A DNA stretch of 64,000 nt, from the NCBI RefSeq assembly GCF_932274485.2, contig NC_065882.2:73011431-73075430 (forward strand), written 5' to 3'. The position numbers and the translations under genes are program-made. The DNA comes from Patella vulgata (lineage: Eukaryota > Mollusca > Gastropoda > Patellidae). Each line of letters starts with the position of its first letter. Within the stretch, counting starts at the first letter, position 1. The notes below the pieces were generated by a model that ran no database searches, was not told the DNA's origin, and worked only from the letters and a program-made list of their open reading frames with translations. Of the stretch, positions 32,561-42,580 are shown piece by piece.

Positions 32561-33044
32561 TTGTAAAGACTGCTATTATGTAATGAAGAACATTTGAGCA
32601 TAAAGAGCTGGGCTTCACTTTCAATTTTTAACTAATTTCACCGTAACACGAGGATAACTTAATCTTGTGTATCTAGCACTAATTTATTTCACATTTGTTT
32701 AATATCAAATCTTTGTTTAAAAATTCGTAAAAATCATTTAAAATCCCCCAAAATCATCTAATTTGTACTTGAGTCCAGTTAAAAGCTGACTGATTAATTT
32801 TGATAATGAGTGTCCAATTTACAATTATTTAATGATGGAATCCAGAACCCTGATAAAAAAGACCTCATAATAAACTAGGGTCTAATTACATATTATTTGC
32901 AATGTGAAAGTAATAATGGAAACAGAATCAGATATAAATTCGAACTGCAATATTTAAGAGATAAGTCATCTGAATTAGTATTTGTACATGTGAAAATAGC
33001 CAATACACCATGTAAGTAAGAAGTTACTAGCATTGAAGTAGGAA
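32561..33044. other. No feature recognised
   Basis: AT-rich spacer. Confidence 0.4.
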
Positions 33045-33330
33045 TGAAATGGGTTTAAACACCCTACTTTTCTGCGTTGGACTGGGTTAATGACGACAGG
33101 TATACAGTACAGTTTACTCTAATTTTGAATTGTCATGGGTTCTTTGCACACACAGGACCTCGTTTTTTGTGCCATCCAAATGACTAGACACTGTCCTTGC
33201 TAGATGCTGTCACCACTGACAAGGGGAAACCATGCTGGAAAATCCAGCAAAACTTTCTCTGCCAACACCAAGATTGTACCCTGGACCTCCTAGTTAAAGA
33301 GCTAGCATCTTACTCACTGAGACATCCATA
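33045..33330 (-). mobile_element. SINE B, diverged, with internal deletion
   Basis: From 'atgaaatgggtttaaacacc' to the head 'agctagcatcttactcactgagac'. About 90 bp normally around 'cagtgtgctatgag' is shortened. The B-box region reads 'ccaagattgtaccctgg'. Confidence 0.8.
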
Positions 33331-34424
33331 TATAGAAATGTGTTGGCTGTACAAAAAGAGTTAATGGGATTCTGATTACTTTATTTGTGTAAGAGAGATA
33401 CAGATGGCAGTGTGGAATCAAAAAAACAACGTAACAACTTGAGAATTGACGGGTTTTACTAATCTTTGGTCCAAGATATATTTTATAAAAGTGTATGCGA
33501 TTGCGTATATTGAACAATTATTTTGGCATGTTGGCACTTTAAAAATCATCAAGCCTGGCATGTTCCTTTAACACAGACGTGTGAACAGTAGCGCCCAATC
33601 AGAGGTTGTGACACAAACACACTCAAATCAAACATAGTGACCTCCACAGAAATCTTGAACTTTGCAGACATTTTAGCTGGAAAGCACAAGACTTGGTATT
33701 CGCGATAATCAAAGACTCTGGGGCAGTACCCAATCAAAATTGGAGCCAAAATATGCAGGGTATTACATAAAGGGCTTGATAAGATGTACAGAGTTAAAAC
33801 GGGATCAAGCCTTCTATTGAAGATGCAAGTCTGGAGATAAAACACCAAAGCATAGAAAGACTGTGGAATTTATAGCTTGTAACAACTGGCTCATGAGATA
33901 TTCTCTGTTTTTCAATTTTCATCAGTTTCAAAATTATTCTTTTTTCAATTTTAATTACATTTGTCTAATGCACAAAGCAGGACCATGAGAAAATGTACAA
34001 ATTTGAAAACAAACACCAGTCATACAGATAGGAAGCGTAGGTAATTCTGTTTATGCCAAACCAAACTACAGACTCGCATTAGCAATATAAATATTAAGAC
34101 CAAAAGAATCTGACATTTTCTCTTAATATAATCATTTTGTTGCCTCACCACATTTTCTTTGATTCTTACACGTGTTTCTTTTGTTTCTGTTTTTTTTTTT
34201 TTTTTTATATTTATCAAAAAGAAAAAACATCTTGTTCCACAAAACTATAATTCTTAATCCTGTAGTATTTGAATGTTAGTTATTTCGTACACAGTAGAAA
34301 AGTTTTGTTGCCAAAAGTTTTTTTTTTGTAGTTTGCTTGATTATTATATATTTTTTTTTAAAGTCACTATCCTAATCATGCATTTTTCAGACAATATTAA
34401 CCCCTCTAAAATATATTCTAATTG
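33331..34424. other. No confident feature
   Basis: 33530-33850 is less AT-rich, and a 99-codon minus-strand frame (33549-33848) covers it, but no splice sites fit. Words like 'ggcatgttcctttaacaca' suggest a MITE end. The rest is AT-rich with T-runs. Confidence 0.35.
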
Positions 34425-35065
34425 ATTATTTAAACATGCATTATGCAAGAGCTAAATCTTTCTTTATGCATTAAATGTTATCTAAATTATTAATTAGACA
34501 TTAATTAACTGATCAAGACCATAATCAACGCTCAATGCCATCGTTAGCCTGTGATATCTAGTGGATTTGAATATGTTTTATGATGGGTAATTTAACGTAA
34601 AAATGGATAATCAAGACTTTGTTTATTATCATACCAACGGTAGTAATGACAATCAAAGCTAGCCTAAAATTGAATTGCTAATATCTTGTTCAGAGTGAAG
34701 CAATTTGACTGAAACTTTCAGCATGTTTTGTTTTCATTACCACTTTTTAAATTATTATAACGAGAACTGTTAATGCCCTTTTAACATTTAGTCAAGAACG
34801 CAAGATCATAATATCAACACTACATACGTAATCTCTTGGTTTCAATTCCATTGGATTAAAAAAGAGGCCCATCAAATGACTTTTATTTGTTGCTGGCTTT
34901 TTTGACAATAACTATATTCAATTTTCTGCAGTGGATGACAAAGTTTCATCATATCTTTGTAAATACTGAACTAAACCATTTTTGAACGGATATTCTTTCT
35001 AGAGATTCATCGTTAACAATATTGTATTTGGCAAGGAATACCTCATTTCGTCAAAAGATGTTCAG
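34425..35065 (+). mobile_element. Repeat D followed by repeat E
   Basis: D at 34425-34790 ('catgcattatgcaagagc', 'gccatcgttagcctgtgat', 'aatcaagactttgtttat'). E (inverse) at 34795-35065 ('gatgacaaagtttcatcatatc', 'gatattctttctagagattc', 'gtatttggcaaggaat'). Same arrangement as 25.9-26.5 kb. Confidence 0.7.
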
Positions 35066-35237
35066 AGAGTTTAAGGTCAAATATAACAACAATAATAATA
35101 CCCCTTAACAAAGTTATTTCTTCTCAGTTGAATTCTTTCATAAATGAGTCTACACTCTGCATATATATGTGCAAATCTAGTATAAATTTTTGATTTTAAG
35201 AGCACTTTTGTTTGGTAGGGGGGGGGGGACTGGCTAA

Positions 35238-35405
35238 CTGACCAGGAGATCCTGATGGGATGTCAAACTGAGGTAGCATGTACACGTTGGCGTGCACATG
35301 AAAGAATCCCTCGACAGTTCCCTCATAGCAAACTCTATAGTGTATGCCCGTCTTCATTAGGCCAGTCAGTGTGGAAAAGTAGACATTGAACCCCATTTCA
35401 TTTCA
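35238..35405 (+). repeat. SINE B 3' portion, sense
   Basis: Includes 'gtagcatgtacacgttggcg', 'ccctcatagcaaactc', 'gcccgtcttcattagg' and the ATTTCATTTC tail. The frame 35196-35396 on the minus strand is its shadow. Confidence 0.8.
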
Positions 35406-35519
35406 TTTAGTATAATTTACATGCATTCTTTATCTGGTATAATATTGTGAGATGTCTTTAGTGGCATTCCCATATCACCCGTACACCCCCTCCTAAATTT
35501 TAACCATACGTCTGATTCC

Positions 35520-35765
35520 AATAATTCAATTAAAAACATGGCCACTATTTGCTAAAACAAAACACCTACTTTCATTTGATAATTCATTAACGAAAAAATT
35601 ATTATTCTCGTGGATCCTCCTAGGCATGATGTGGGGTCTGACACGGAAAGTGTCTAGTTATGTGGATGAGATGTCAAACTGAGGTAGCATGGCCATTATT
35701 TGCTAAAACAAAACACCTACTTTCATTTGAAAATTCATTACCGAAAAAATTAATATTTTCATGTT
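35520..35765. repeat. Direct repeat, two 75-bp copies
   Basis: 'tttgctaaaacaaaacacc', 'tactttcatttga' and 'aattcatta.cgaaaaaatta' occur at about 35535-35615 and 35690-35765. The spacer holds 'gatgtcaaactgaggtagcatg', also found in the SINE B at 35258. Confidence 0.7.
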
Positions 35766-35779
35766 TAAATATCAGTTTG

Positions 35780-36090
35780 GGAGCTGTGGTGGCTCAGTTA
35801 TTAAGACCCTAGCTCGTTAACCAGGAGGTATTGGCTGAAAAAGTTCCTTAGGATTCTCCGGCCTGACAGTTGGAATTCGAAATAAGAGGAGGCCATAGTG
35901 CAAATGCCAACTACAATCCTGTGAAAGCTGAATCTTGTAAAGGAATATCAGTCTACTAAAACATGTTGGTTAAAATATTGTGATGGGAATATTTTAATCA
36001 CAATCAATCCAAGCAAGGAGATTATAAACCATTAATATATTGATTTTGCTTTAATCAAATGTTAACTAATTTAATGAATGTCTGAAAAAT
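35780..36090 (+). repeat. SINE B 5' fragment joined to repeat E
   Basis: 35780-35905 is the tRNA-like head and 5' part of SINE B ('gtggtggctcagttattaag', 'ggcctgacagttggaattcg'), with the middle deleted. 35905-36090 is repeat E ('caatcctgtgaaagctgaatc', 'ggagattataaacc'). Confidence 0.65.
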
Positions 36091-36515
36091 GCAAATAACA
36101 ATTAGTGGCTTTAAAGATTGAAGCAGACTTAGATTTTTTTAAATCAAAACAACTTTCCATTGTTTTTATGTTCACAGAGAAATCTTTTTATATGGAACAC
36201 ACATGTTGTTTAGATGCAGGTCTGTCAGCATGTCGACATTCTAACAGGATTTTTTCAATAAAATCTGCAGAACTGAACAATGTATGAAAGGAATTGGGAG
36301 GAAATCTCCTAGGTTACTGACATGCTCTATGGAAATTGTTTGACTGAATTTGGAATATGGAGGACACATACAAAAACATACCACCAATTACTTCAGATTA
36401 AGATTGTTGTTACTTTTAATATTTTTCAGATACAAATTTCACACCACATTCCCAACAGATGATACTTTGTTTTATGGCCAAGTCACTTCTTGTAGAAAGT
36501 GAGTATGGTACTGTC
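36091..36515. other. No confident feature
   Basis: An open plus-strand frame 36105-36287 has weak acceptor-like sites on both strands but no consistent exon. Otherwise blank. Confidence 0.3.
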
Positions 36516-36527
36516 TCACTAACCAAG

Positions 36528-36848
36528 AGGGGTCACGATGGCTAAGTGGGTAAGACGCTGGCTTGCTAGCCTGGAGGTCGGGTGTTTGATCCCTGCATTG
36601 GCGAAGAAAGTTCATCAAGATATTCCGGTGTGGTTCCCCCTTGTCAGTGATCCAGGATGGAGGGTCTGACAAGGACAGCTGTGTAGTCCTTTGGATGGGA
36701 CGAAAAATGAGGTTCCTGTGTACATATTGGCGTACACGTAAAAGATCCCTTGGAATTCGATATAAGAGTAGATTGTAGTGCCTCTGTCCGGGCAAAATTT
36801 CCCTCATAGCACACTGTATTGTGTATGCCCATTTCATTTCATTTCATT
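36528..36848 (+). mobile_element. SINE B, full length, reference sense copy
   Basis: tRNA-like head with A box TGGCTAAGTGGG (36539-36550) and B box GTGTTTGATCCC (36582-36593). Then 'ggtggttccccc..tgtcagtgatccaggatgg', 'cgtacacgtaaaagatccc' and 'ttggaattcgatataagag'. The 3' end reads 'tttccctcatagcacactg', then a short end with a (CATTT)n tail. Flanks 36516-36530 and 36849-36863 match at 13 of 15 positions as the target duplication. The 'acgtaaaagatccc' core recalls widely conserved SINE domains, but I cannot name it. Confidence 0.93.
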
Positions 36849-36863
36849 TCACTAAACAGGAGG

Positions 36864-37177
36864 TCCTGCCTTCAATAGCCTAGTTATTTCCAATAAGTGA
36901 CTTTCACAGTTTTTTAAAAGTTATGAATTTTGATTCCTGGTACTATAAATTGGATTATTAGTTTTGATGTTACTTATCAGTTGTATTTTGACCGCTTATG
37001 TTCAAAAAGAAACCAAAGATCTGAATTTTCGATAACCTGAATATTTGGTGGGGGGGGGGGGCAATATGATTTGACTTTTTTTGTAAAGACACTCAAGTCA
37101 AAAGACCCTTATGATTTTAGATATTGGTACATGTATAAACAATCTAATGTCCTATAGTCTGTCTAATAAACATACCA
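36864..37177. other. No feature recognised
   Basis: AT-rich with a G-run near 37051. Confidence 0.4.
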
Positions 37178-37385
37178 AACATTTGGAGCAAAATAGCACT
37201 GTCGATATTGATATGATTTTAAACTTTTTAGGTTTTTTTCCTTCTGTCCACATATTGGCGCCATATAGCACAATTGGTGCTGACATGTCATTAAATTGTT
37301 GTTTTTGTTTTCTTCTGTCCACACATTAGCGCCATATAACACTGTCGAAGTTAACAAATCATAAAACTCTTTTTTCCCTTTTCTG
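37178..37385. repeat. Short tandem array, about 71-bp units, next to an exon
   Basis: 'cttctgtccacatattggcg' (37241) and 'cttctgtccacacattagcg' (37312) are 71 bp apart. 'agcactgtcgatattga', 'gcacaattggtgctgaca' and 'cactgtcgaagttaac' mark about 2.8 units. The array lies in the intron about 50 bp past the donor of the exon at 37433. Confidence 0.75.
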
Positions 37386-37432
37386 TACAGAAATTCATGA
37401 TTTATCTATATAATATACATATTATTACTTAC

Positions 37433-37681
37433 CTAATATACCCCACTGTCCAGCATCACCAGTTATCTCCCCTCTATTATCGTCTGACTGTAAGTTATTA
37501 GAGTTTATATGGTTATAACTGTTTCCGTTTGATCGCACGTTTTTAGCACTTAATGTTTTATTAACGGTAAACAACTGCGGACCACAGACAGACTCCAATA
37601 GTTTTTGATGTGATTGTCTTTCTTTAAATAATCTATCAATGGCTTCCTCCATATTGTTGTTATTACAAACCATGTTACAAT
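37433..37681 (-). CDS. Exon of unknown host protein (chain 1), 249 nt
   Basis: Minus-strand exon with acceptor 'tttttgttttttcag' and donor TTAG|GTAAGT, phase 1 in and phase 1 out, 83 codon-equivalents. It reads CNMVCNNNNMEEAIDRLFKE, then RQSHQKLLESVCGPQLF, then a polar Asn/Ser-rich stretch ending GDAGQWGIL. The EEAIDRLFKERQSHQKLLE run is a likely amphipathic or coiled-coil helix; the rest looks disordered. It joins in phase with 39578-39694 upstream and 19852-19937 downstream. No known domain recognised; probably cytoplasmic or nuclear, as no signal or membrane segment is seen. Confidence 0.78.
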
Positions 37682-37980
37682 CTGAAAAAACAAAAACATG
37701 GAGACTTGGTCATCAATGGCACATGAATTGACATGAAAAGGGGTTTGGTTTTAACATATTTTATTACTATAAATTAAAATAATTGGACAAAAGTTACACA
37801 GACTAACAAAAACATCCTTTTCTTCATAAATACATGAAATGATTTAAAACAACAAAAGGTGCAAAATACAGAACAGGATTAACATGGCACTGAGGAATAA
37901 ATCTCAGGATAGACAAAAATGATCATAGGTAAGAATTAATAACTGAAAATTGTTCCAATGTGTGCAACAACCTTATAGAG
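37682..37980. other. Intron, no feature recognised
   Basis: Spacer between the chain 1 exon at 37433-37681 and a SINE B. Confidence 0.5.
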
Positions 37981-37985
37981 CAAAA

Positions 37986-38205
37986 TAATGGGGTTTAATG
38001 TTCTACTTTTCTGCTCTACGAAGATGGGCATATGCCATGCAGTGTGTTATGTGGAAAATGTATGTGCATGCCAATGCATACAAAGGACCTTTTGAGCATC
38101 TAGGTGCTGCTCCTTGCCAGGCAATACACCCAACACCAATGAAAAGGGGAAACCATGAAGAAAAATCAGAGGAATATTCTTGGCAAACAACGGAATCGGA
38201 ACTGG
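37986..38205 (-). mobile_element. SINE B, internally deleted
   Basis: From 'aatggggtttaatgttctac' past 'gccatgcagtgtgttatg'. It then jumps to 'gtgcatgccaatgcatac' and 'tccttgccaggca' before 'ggaaaccatgaagaaaaatc'. It lies in the intron between two chain 1 exons. Confidence 0.8.
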
Positions 38206-38283
38206 GATCTCTAGGTAAGCGAATAGTGGTAATTCAAAAACTAAGTGGTCCATTCAAAGCGTTATCACCAGAGGAGCAAAGCC

Positions 38284-38450
38284 CTGTCTATCAATCAAAT
38301 TTTAATGCATCTCAGAAAATAACCAAAAAAAATTCAATACCTAGGAACTAAGTGAGCACCTTTGACTACAACCTTTGCCAACGCATTGCCTGTCAATCAA
38401 ATTTTAATGCATCTCAGATAATAACAATACCTAGGAACTAAATGAGCATT
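38284..38450. repeat. Two-copy tandem duplication, period 102 bp
   Basis: 'tcaatcaaattttaatgcat' with 'ctcaga.aataac' and 'acctaggaactaa.tgagca' recur 102 bp apart. Confidence 0.75.
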
Positions 38451-38681
38451 TGATGAATAATAACTAATGATGTTGGGTAGACCAACATTTGGTCAACGAC
38501 ATTTCAGCCACAGCAGTAAAATAGGTGCTAATTAAGAGCTAATATCTGTGGTCAAAGCATCAGTGGCTGAATTATTGTACATTCATTTTACATGCACTGT
38601 CAATTTTTATATGGAATTAATTGTTTTCTAAATTCAACACACTTGCCAAACAAGTGGAAACCTAGTTTGAAAGATTGACAC

Positions 38682-38872
38682 AAAGAAGGACATTTTTGGA
38701 CTAACATACGGTACAATTTTATTTCAATAATACTCTTGCATGTGGGGGTCTTGAGCAGTGGGTGGAAAGATGAGGACTCAGAGAGAAAACCCACAAGGTT
38801 AGGCCGGCAAATCTACTCCATGCCCCTCAACTCAATGACAGATTTTATGACCTAAACCACAATATTCAGAAT
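38682..38872 (-). repeat. SINE A, lacking its 3' tail
   Basis: Begins at 'ggacatttttggactaac' and runs through the core to 'cagattttatgacctaaacc'. The GA tail and first 40 bp are missing. Confidence 0.75.
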
Positions 38873-39350
38873 ACTAGAAGACACCACCCTACCCCCATGT
38901 ACCAAAAAACACTATAGCAGTGGAAGTAAACTCAAAAAACAAGGTGAGGCAGGCAACCCTGCTACTCCTTACTATATCAGACAAAACCTACAACTGAGAC
39001 AGGTCTACGAATTCTCTTCGGCCAAATAAATTAAATTCTGATTTCTTAGAGATCTTAATAAATATACAGTCTTCTCAACTTTGTGCTTTATTGAAGACTT
39101 AAAAGATAGGTTGCCAGGCAACGAAATATACGTCCACCACAGCTAAATTGTCCAGGCAGTCAACAAGAGTTGTCGCATAGTTTTACTTTTGTCGGTAATG
39201 AAACATTTATAATACACTAAAATCTGATTAAGAGTAACAACTCATTAAGAAATTATCAGAAAATCATTAGAATTTGTTTGTCTCATACAATCTACGAAAT
39301 AAAGAGAAGTATTTCCCAGATGATGTATACTGATGTTGTTAACTGTTAAG
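38873..39350. other. Intron, no feature recognised
   Basis: A weak SINE A core scrap near 38925-38965 ('gcagtggaagtaaactc'). Otherwise nothing. Confidence 0.4.
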
Positions 39351-39645
39351 CGTATCAGGTTAACTACTCCTATATTGTTGTATACTGCAGAGATAAAGTT
39401 TGCATACTAATCCGGTTGTTGGGTTCTGTTGGGTGGATCAGGTTAACTACTCCTATATTGTTGTGTATTACAGAGATAAAGTTTGTATACTAATCCGGTT
39501 GGTGTGTTCTATTAGGTGTATCAGGTTAACTACTCCTATATTGTTGTGTATTAAAGAGATAAAATTTGTATACTAACCTGGTTGTTGTGATTTCTTAGGT
39601 GTATCAGGCCAACTACTCCTATATTGTTGTGTATTATCACTGTCA
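39351..39645. repeat. 83-bp tandem array made from an exon end
   Basis: Units start at 39351, 39434 and 39517, with a partial fourth at 39600, each exactly 83 bp apart. The last junction is the real 3' end of the exon at 39578-39694: the unit carries the final ~60 exon bases, the donor and ~20 intron bases. In the upstream copies the donor word CCAGGTTAGTATAC has become CCGGATTAGTATAC or similar, so the GT is lost. 83 is not a multiple of three. The array is therefore a set of dead exon-end copies in the intron. Confidence 0.92.
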
Positions 39646-39694
39646 CTTCTCTTCATACTGTTATGTACGGACTGTAACATATCAATATCCTCCT
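39578..39694 (-). CDS. Exon of unknown host protein (chain 1), 117 nt
   Basis: Minus-strand exon with acceptor 'ttttgtattttgtag' and donor CCAG|GTTAGT, phase 1 in and out. It reads EEDIDMLQSVHNSMKRSDSD then NTQQYRSSWPDTPKKSQQP. The first half is acidic and helix-like. The second is Ser/Gln/Pro-rich with several possible Ser-Pro/Thr-Pro phosphorylation sites. It links in phase to 40746-40876 upstream (shared codon Glu) and 37433-37681 downstream (shared codon Asp). Its 3' end has been tandemly copied into the following intron. No family recognised. Confidence 0.8.
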
Positions 39695-39974
39695 CTACAA
39701 AATACAAAATGGTTTTTACATAATAATTTGCTAATTTTGAGATTAACCCTTCGACTGCCCCCAAACACCCCTAACCTGGCCCGAAACTGCCCATTCACGG
39801 ATCTCAAGTGGTCTGAGGCGGCATAAGGTACAGCAGTTCCAGATTGTTTTGATCTGTCCAGGGATGTACCGTTATTATTATTTCACTCTTCTCTAGATTT
39901 CGTTAAGGAACTGGGGTAGTCGATATTTAAAAAGTACTGAGTGCTAAAGGGTTAACATAAAATTTAAATGTTTT
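39695..39974. other. Intron, no feature recognised
   Basis: No repeat or site recognised. Confidence 0.4.
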
Positions 39975-40400
39975 TCTATGGTCACATGTGCAATGCTAAG
40001 AAGGTGAATTTTGACCCTCAACAGTGCTGTATTTGCCTAGATTTTGTCAAATTCCATCTGTCATGTGTACAAGAGTACCCCTTGTCAATCCCCTGCCAGG
40101 ATTCAAACCCAGGATATTCTAGTGGGGAGTTCAGTGTCCTGTTGAAATACACATCCACATTCACAGTGCATGACTGCGGTGCCTGAACCAGTTATTGCTA
40201 TTCCCGAGCCAGTGCTTGTTTGTTTTTACCCTAGTCAGTGCTTGATTGTGGTTCCTAAGCCAAACTTTATTGTGCTTCCTTTAGACTTTGCTTGGCTGTG
40301 GTTCCTAAGCCAGACCTCTTTTGCAATTTCCACAGTCAGTCCTCGATTACGGTTCTTAGTTGTGGTTCCTGTGGCCAGTTCTTGATAACTGTTCTTAATC
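39975..40400. repeat. SINE B-like relic and degenerate tandem repeat
   Basis: 39975-40170 follows a SINE B-like order, ending with the B-box word 'ccaggattcaaacccagga'. 40180-40400 has repeated words 'ttgattgtggttcctaagcca' and 'cagtgcttg' at irregular 35-50 bp spacing. The frame at 40170-40385 is a by-product. Confidence 0.6.
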
Positions 40401-40475
40401 CATAGTGGATACCGAATATAAAAAATATGGTAGAGCCCCATTTTAACCCATGAGTTTTATATTTAAGTAGTTGTA

Positions 40476-40725
40476 AATGAAATGAAATGAAATGAAATGA
40501 AATGGGGTTTAACGTCCTACTGTTCTGCTCCTATACTGGGCTAATGAAGACGGGCATACGCCATACAGTGTGCTATGAGGGAAATTTTGCCTGGGCAGCG
40601 GCACTATCGCCTACTCTTATATCGAATTCAAACTGCCAAGGGATCTTTTACGTGCATTCCAATGTATACACGGGACCTTGGTTTTTCATATCATCCGAAG
40701 GACTAGACAGCTGTCCTTGTCAGGC
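40476..40725 (-). mobile_element. SINE B inserted beside a splice donor
   Basis: Near-consensus copy with a (GAAAT)n tail, truncated after 'agctgtccttgtcagg'. Flanks 40463-40475 (ttaagtagttgta) and 40726-40738 (ttatgtagttgta) match at 12 of 13 positions. The right duplication begins only 7 bases beyond the chain 1 exon boundary at 40746, so insertion just spared the donor. The 44 bp left of it recur at 42170-42211. Confidence 0.93.
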
Positions 40726-40745
40726 TTATGTAGTTGTATACTAAC

Positions 40746-40876
40746 CTACAGGACGTAGTGAAGGAGAATCTATGTATGTAGATAAAGTAGTAGAACCGTT
40801 TTCATGACTTTGTATTAATCCATGTTGTGTAGATATTTGTTGGTCTGTATTTGTTACCATGCCATTGGTATTATAC
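40746..40876 (-). CDS. Exon of unknown host protein (chain 1), 131 nt
   Basis: Minus-strand exon with acceptor 'attttgtttttcag' and donor CTGTAG|GTTAGT, phase 2 in and phase 1 out. It reads YNTNGMVTNTDQQISTQHGL, then IQSHENGSTTLSTYIDSPSL, then RPV. It is polar and Thr/Ser/Gln-rich, so probably disordered. Three other short words (GTATAC and so on) after the donor are shared with the exon at 39578. It connects in the only open frame to 45949-45989 and 39578-39694. Function unknown. Confidence 0.8.
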
Positions 40877-40984
40877 CTGAAAAACAAAATTCATTTGCTT
40901 GATAAAGACCAGGGTTGACAGCGCTAATTTCCAATTTCAAGAAATTCATTTTATTTCACTCTTTGATTTGTTGCACCTCCTGAA

Positions 40985-41062
40985 ACAGATGACTGGGGCC
41001 AAGAGTACCATCATCGAAACATTTCATATTAATAAACCAGTAATTGTTATTCCATAAATAGT
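40985..41062 (-). repeat. Dispersed repeat C end
   Basis: 'gagtaccatcatcgaaacatt', 'taataaaccagtaattgttat' and 'tccataaatag' are shared with 48133-48290 and 52640-52725 and, in part, with the hairpin at 12300. The 'cgaaacrtt' word with the following AATAAA-like run recalls ends of Penelope-like or other retroelements, but this is only a suggestion. Confidence 0.6.
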
Positions 41063-41076
41063 TTTTAGTGCTTTAA

Positions 41077-41408
41077 ATGAAATGAAATGAAATGAAATGG
41101 GGTTTAACTTCTACTGTTCTGCTCCAAACTGGGCTAATAAAGACGGGCATACGTCATACAGTGGGCTATGAGGAAAATTTTGCCAGGACAGCGGCACTAC
41201 GGCCTACTCGTATATCGAATTCCAACTGTCAAGGGATCTTTTACATGCACGCCAATGTGTACACTGGAATTCGATATAAGAGTAGGCTGTAGCGCCGCTG
41301 CCCGGGCAAAATTTCTCTCATAGCACACTGTATGGCGTATGCCCGTCTTTCAATTAGCCCAGGTTAGGTGCAGAAGAGTAGGACGTTAAACCCCATTTCA
41401 TTTCATTT
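41077..41408. repeat. Head-to-head SINE B pair forming a palindrome
   Basis: A minus-oriented 3' portion of SINE B (41077-about 41263) meets a plus-oriented 3' portion (about 41264-41408) at 'gtgtacactggaattcgata'. Each outer end has the GAAAT/ATTTC tail. The arms are about 145 bp and roughly 88-90% complementary, so a transcript would fold into a long hairpin. It may come from template switching during one insertion or from later inversion. Confidence 0.92.
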
Positions 41409-42060
41409 GAAACCATTTTATTTCAAGATTTAGCACATAAACAATTTCAGTTCAAGAGATAAAACACCTTATCGGATATCTCTTTATTCTAAGAAATGAA
41501 AAAAAGAAGATTTATCACAATCCGATACAAAGATCAGGGTTCACTATCTATTCATGTTATCTTATTTTCTTCTTTTTTTTTCTTTTCAATCCAATATTCT
41601 TTTTCTCATTCGATTTCTGATATAATAACTTTGTTTTTAATCTTTTCGTTACTGGTCGCTGTGGTCAACAGTTTCTGTGGTCATTTCTATTTCAGGCTAT
41701 TTTGATAGTAAAATGGGTTTCATGGAAAGTTTAAGGAGTGTATGATTTCTTGGTGACCCGTCCCCAATTAGTTCTAGGTCCCCAGCTTACTATTCCCATT
41801 CCATTCTGGGTTATTATGAACTGGTGACTCCGCCACACAAAATGAGAACATGGAGAGAGAGAGAGAGTCAACCAATAAGACTGGATCATTTCACAGAAAC
41901 TAGACATGAGGCAACCCTTTTAGATCAGAATCTCAACTTCTGTTCATCTTTCTATAAAGCATCACCCAATGAAACTACTTATCACTCTGCTTAACCTGAG
42001 CAGAAAATTTTCAGCGTAGAACTTAAGACAAGGTATTCAGCTAATGAACATCTACACCAA
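41409..42060. other. Intron, no feature recognised
   Basis: T-rich segment near 41560-41620 and a short (GA) run at 41852. Nothing defined. Confidence 0.4.
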
Positions 42061-42086
42061 GTTGAAACATTCTACTTCAAATAGAA

Positions 42087-42580
42087 ATGAAATGAAATGG
42101 GGTTTAACGTCCTACTGATCTGCTCCGAGTGGGCTAATGAAGATTGGCATACACCATATCAAATTCCAGAGCCCCATTTTAACCCATGAGTTTTATATTT
42201 ATGTAGTTGTAAATGAAATGAAATGAAATGAAATGAAATGAAGTTTAACGTCCTACTGTTCTGCTCCTATACTGGGCTAATGAAGACGGGCATATGCCAT
42301 ACAGTGTGCCATGAGGGAAATTTTGCCCGGGCAGCGGCACTATCGCCTACTCTTATATCGAATTCCAACTGCCAAGGGATCTTTTACGTACATGCCAATG
42401 TATACACAGGACCTCATTTTTTTGTCCCATCCAAATGACTAGACAGCTGCCCATGTCAGGCCCTCCGCCCTGCACCACTGATAAGTGGAAACCCTGACAG
42501 AAAATCCTGATGAACTTTCTCTGCCAATTCAGGGATTGAACCCCTGACCTCCAGGCTAGCGAGCCAGCATCTTACCCACT
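42087..42580 (-). mobile_element. Two adjacent SINE B copies
   Basis: 42087-42168 is a short, deleted copy. 42212-42580 is near full length, with the head 'cctccaggctagcgagccag' and 'atcttacccactt'. Between them 42170-42211 ('gagccccattttaaccc', 'atgagttttatattta') repeats the sequence left of the SINE at 40476. Confidence 0.9.

Noticed and set aside
33549-33848. 99-codon minus-strand frame
   Set aside because: Less AT-rich, but no acceptor/donor pair gives a consistent exon, and words shared with common MITE ends point to a repeat.
36472-36837. 121-codon minus-strand frame
   Set aside because: Exact overlap with the full-length SINE B at 36528-36848; a by-product of its sequence.
40502-42438. 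Similar 66-80 codon frames starting 'LLFCSYTGLMKTGI'
   Set aside because: Identical text recurs at every near-consensus SINE B, so it is a SINE by-product and not a gene family.
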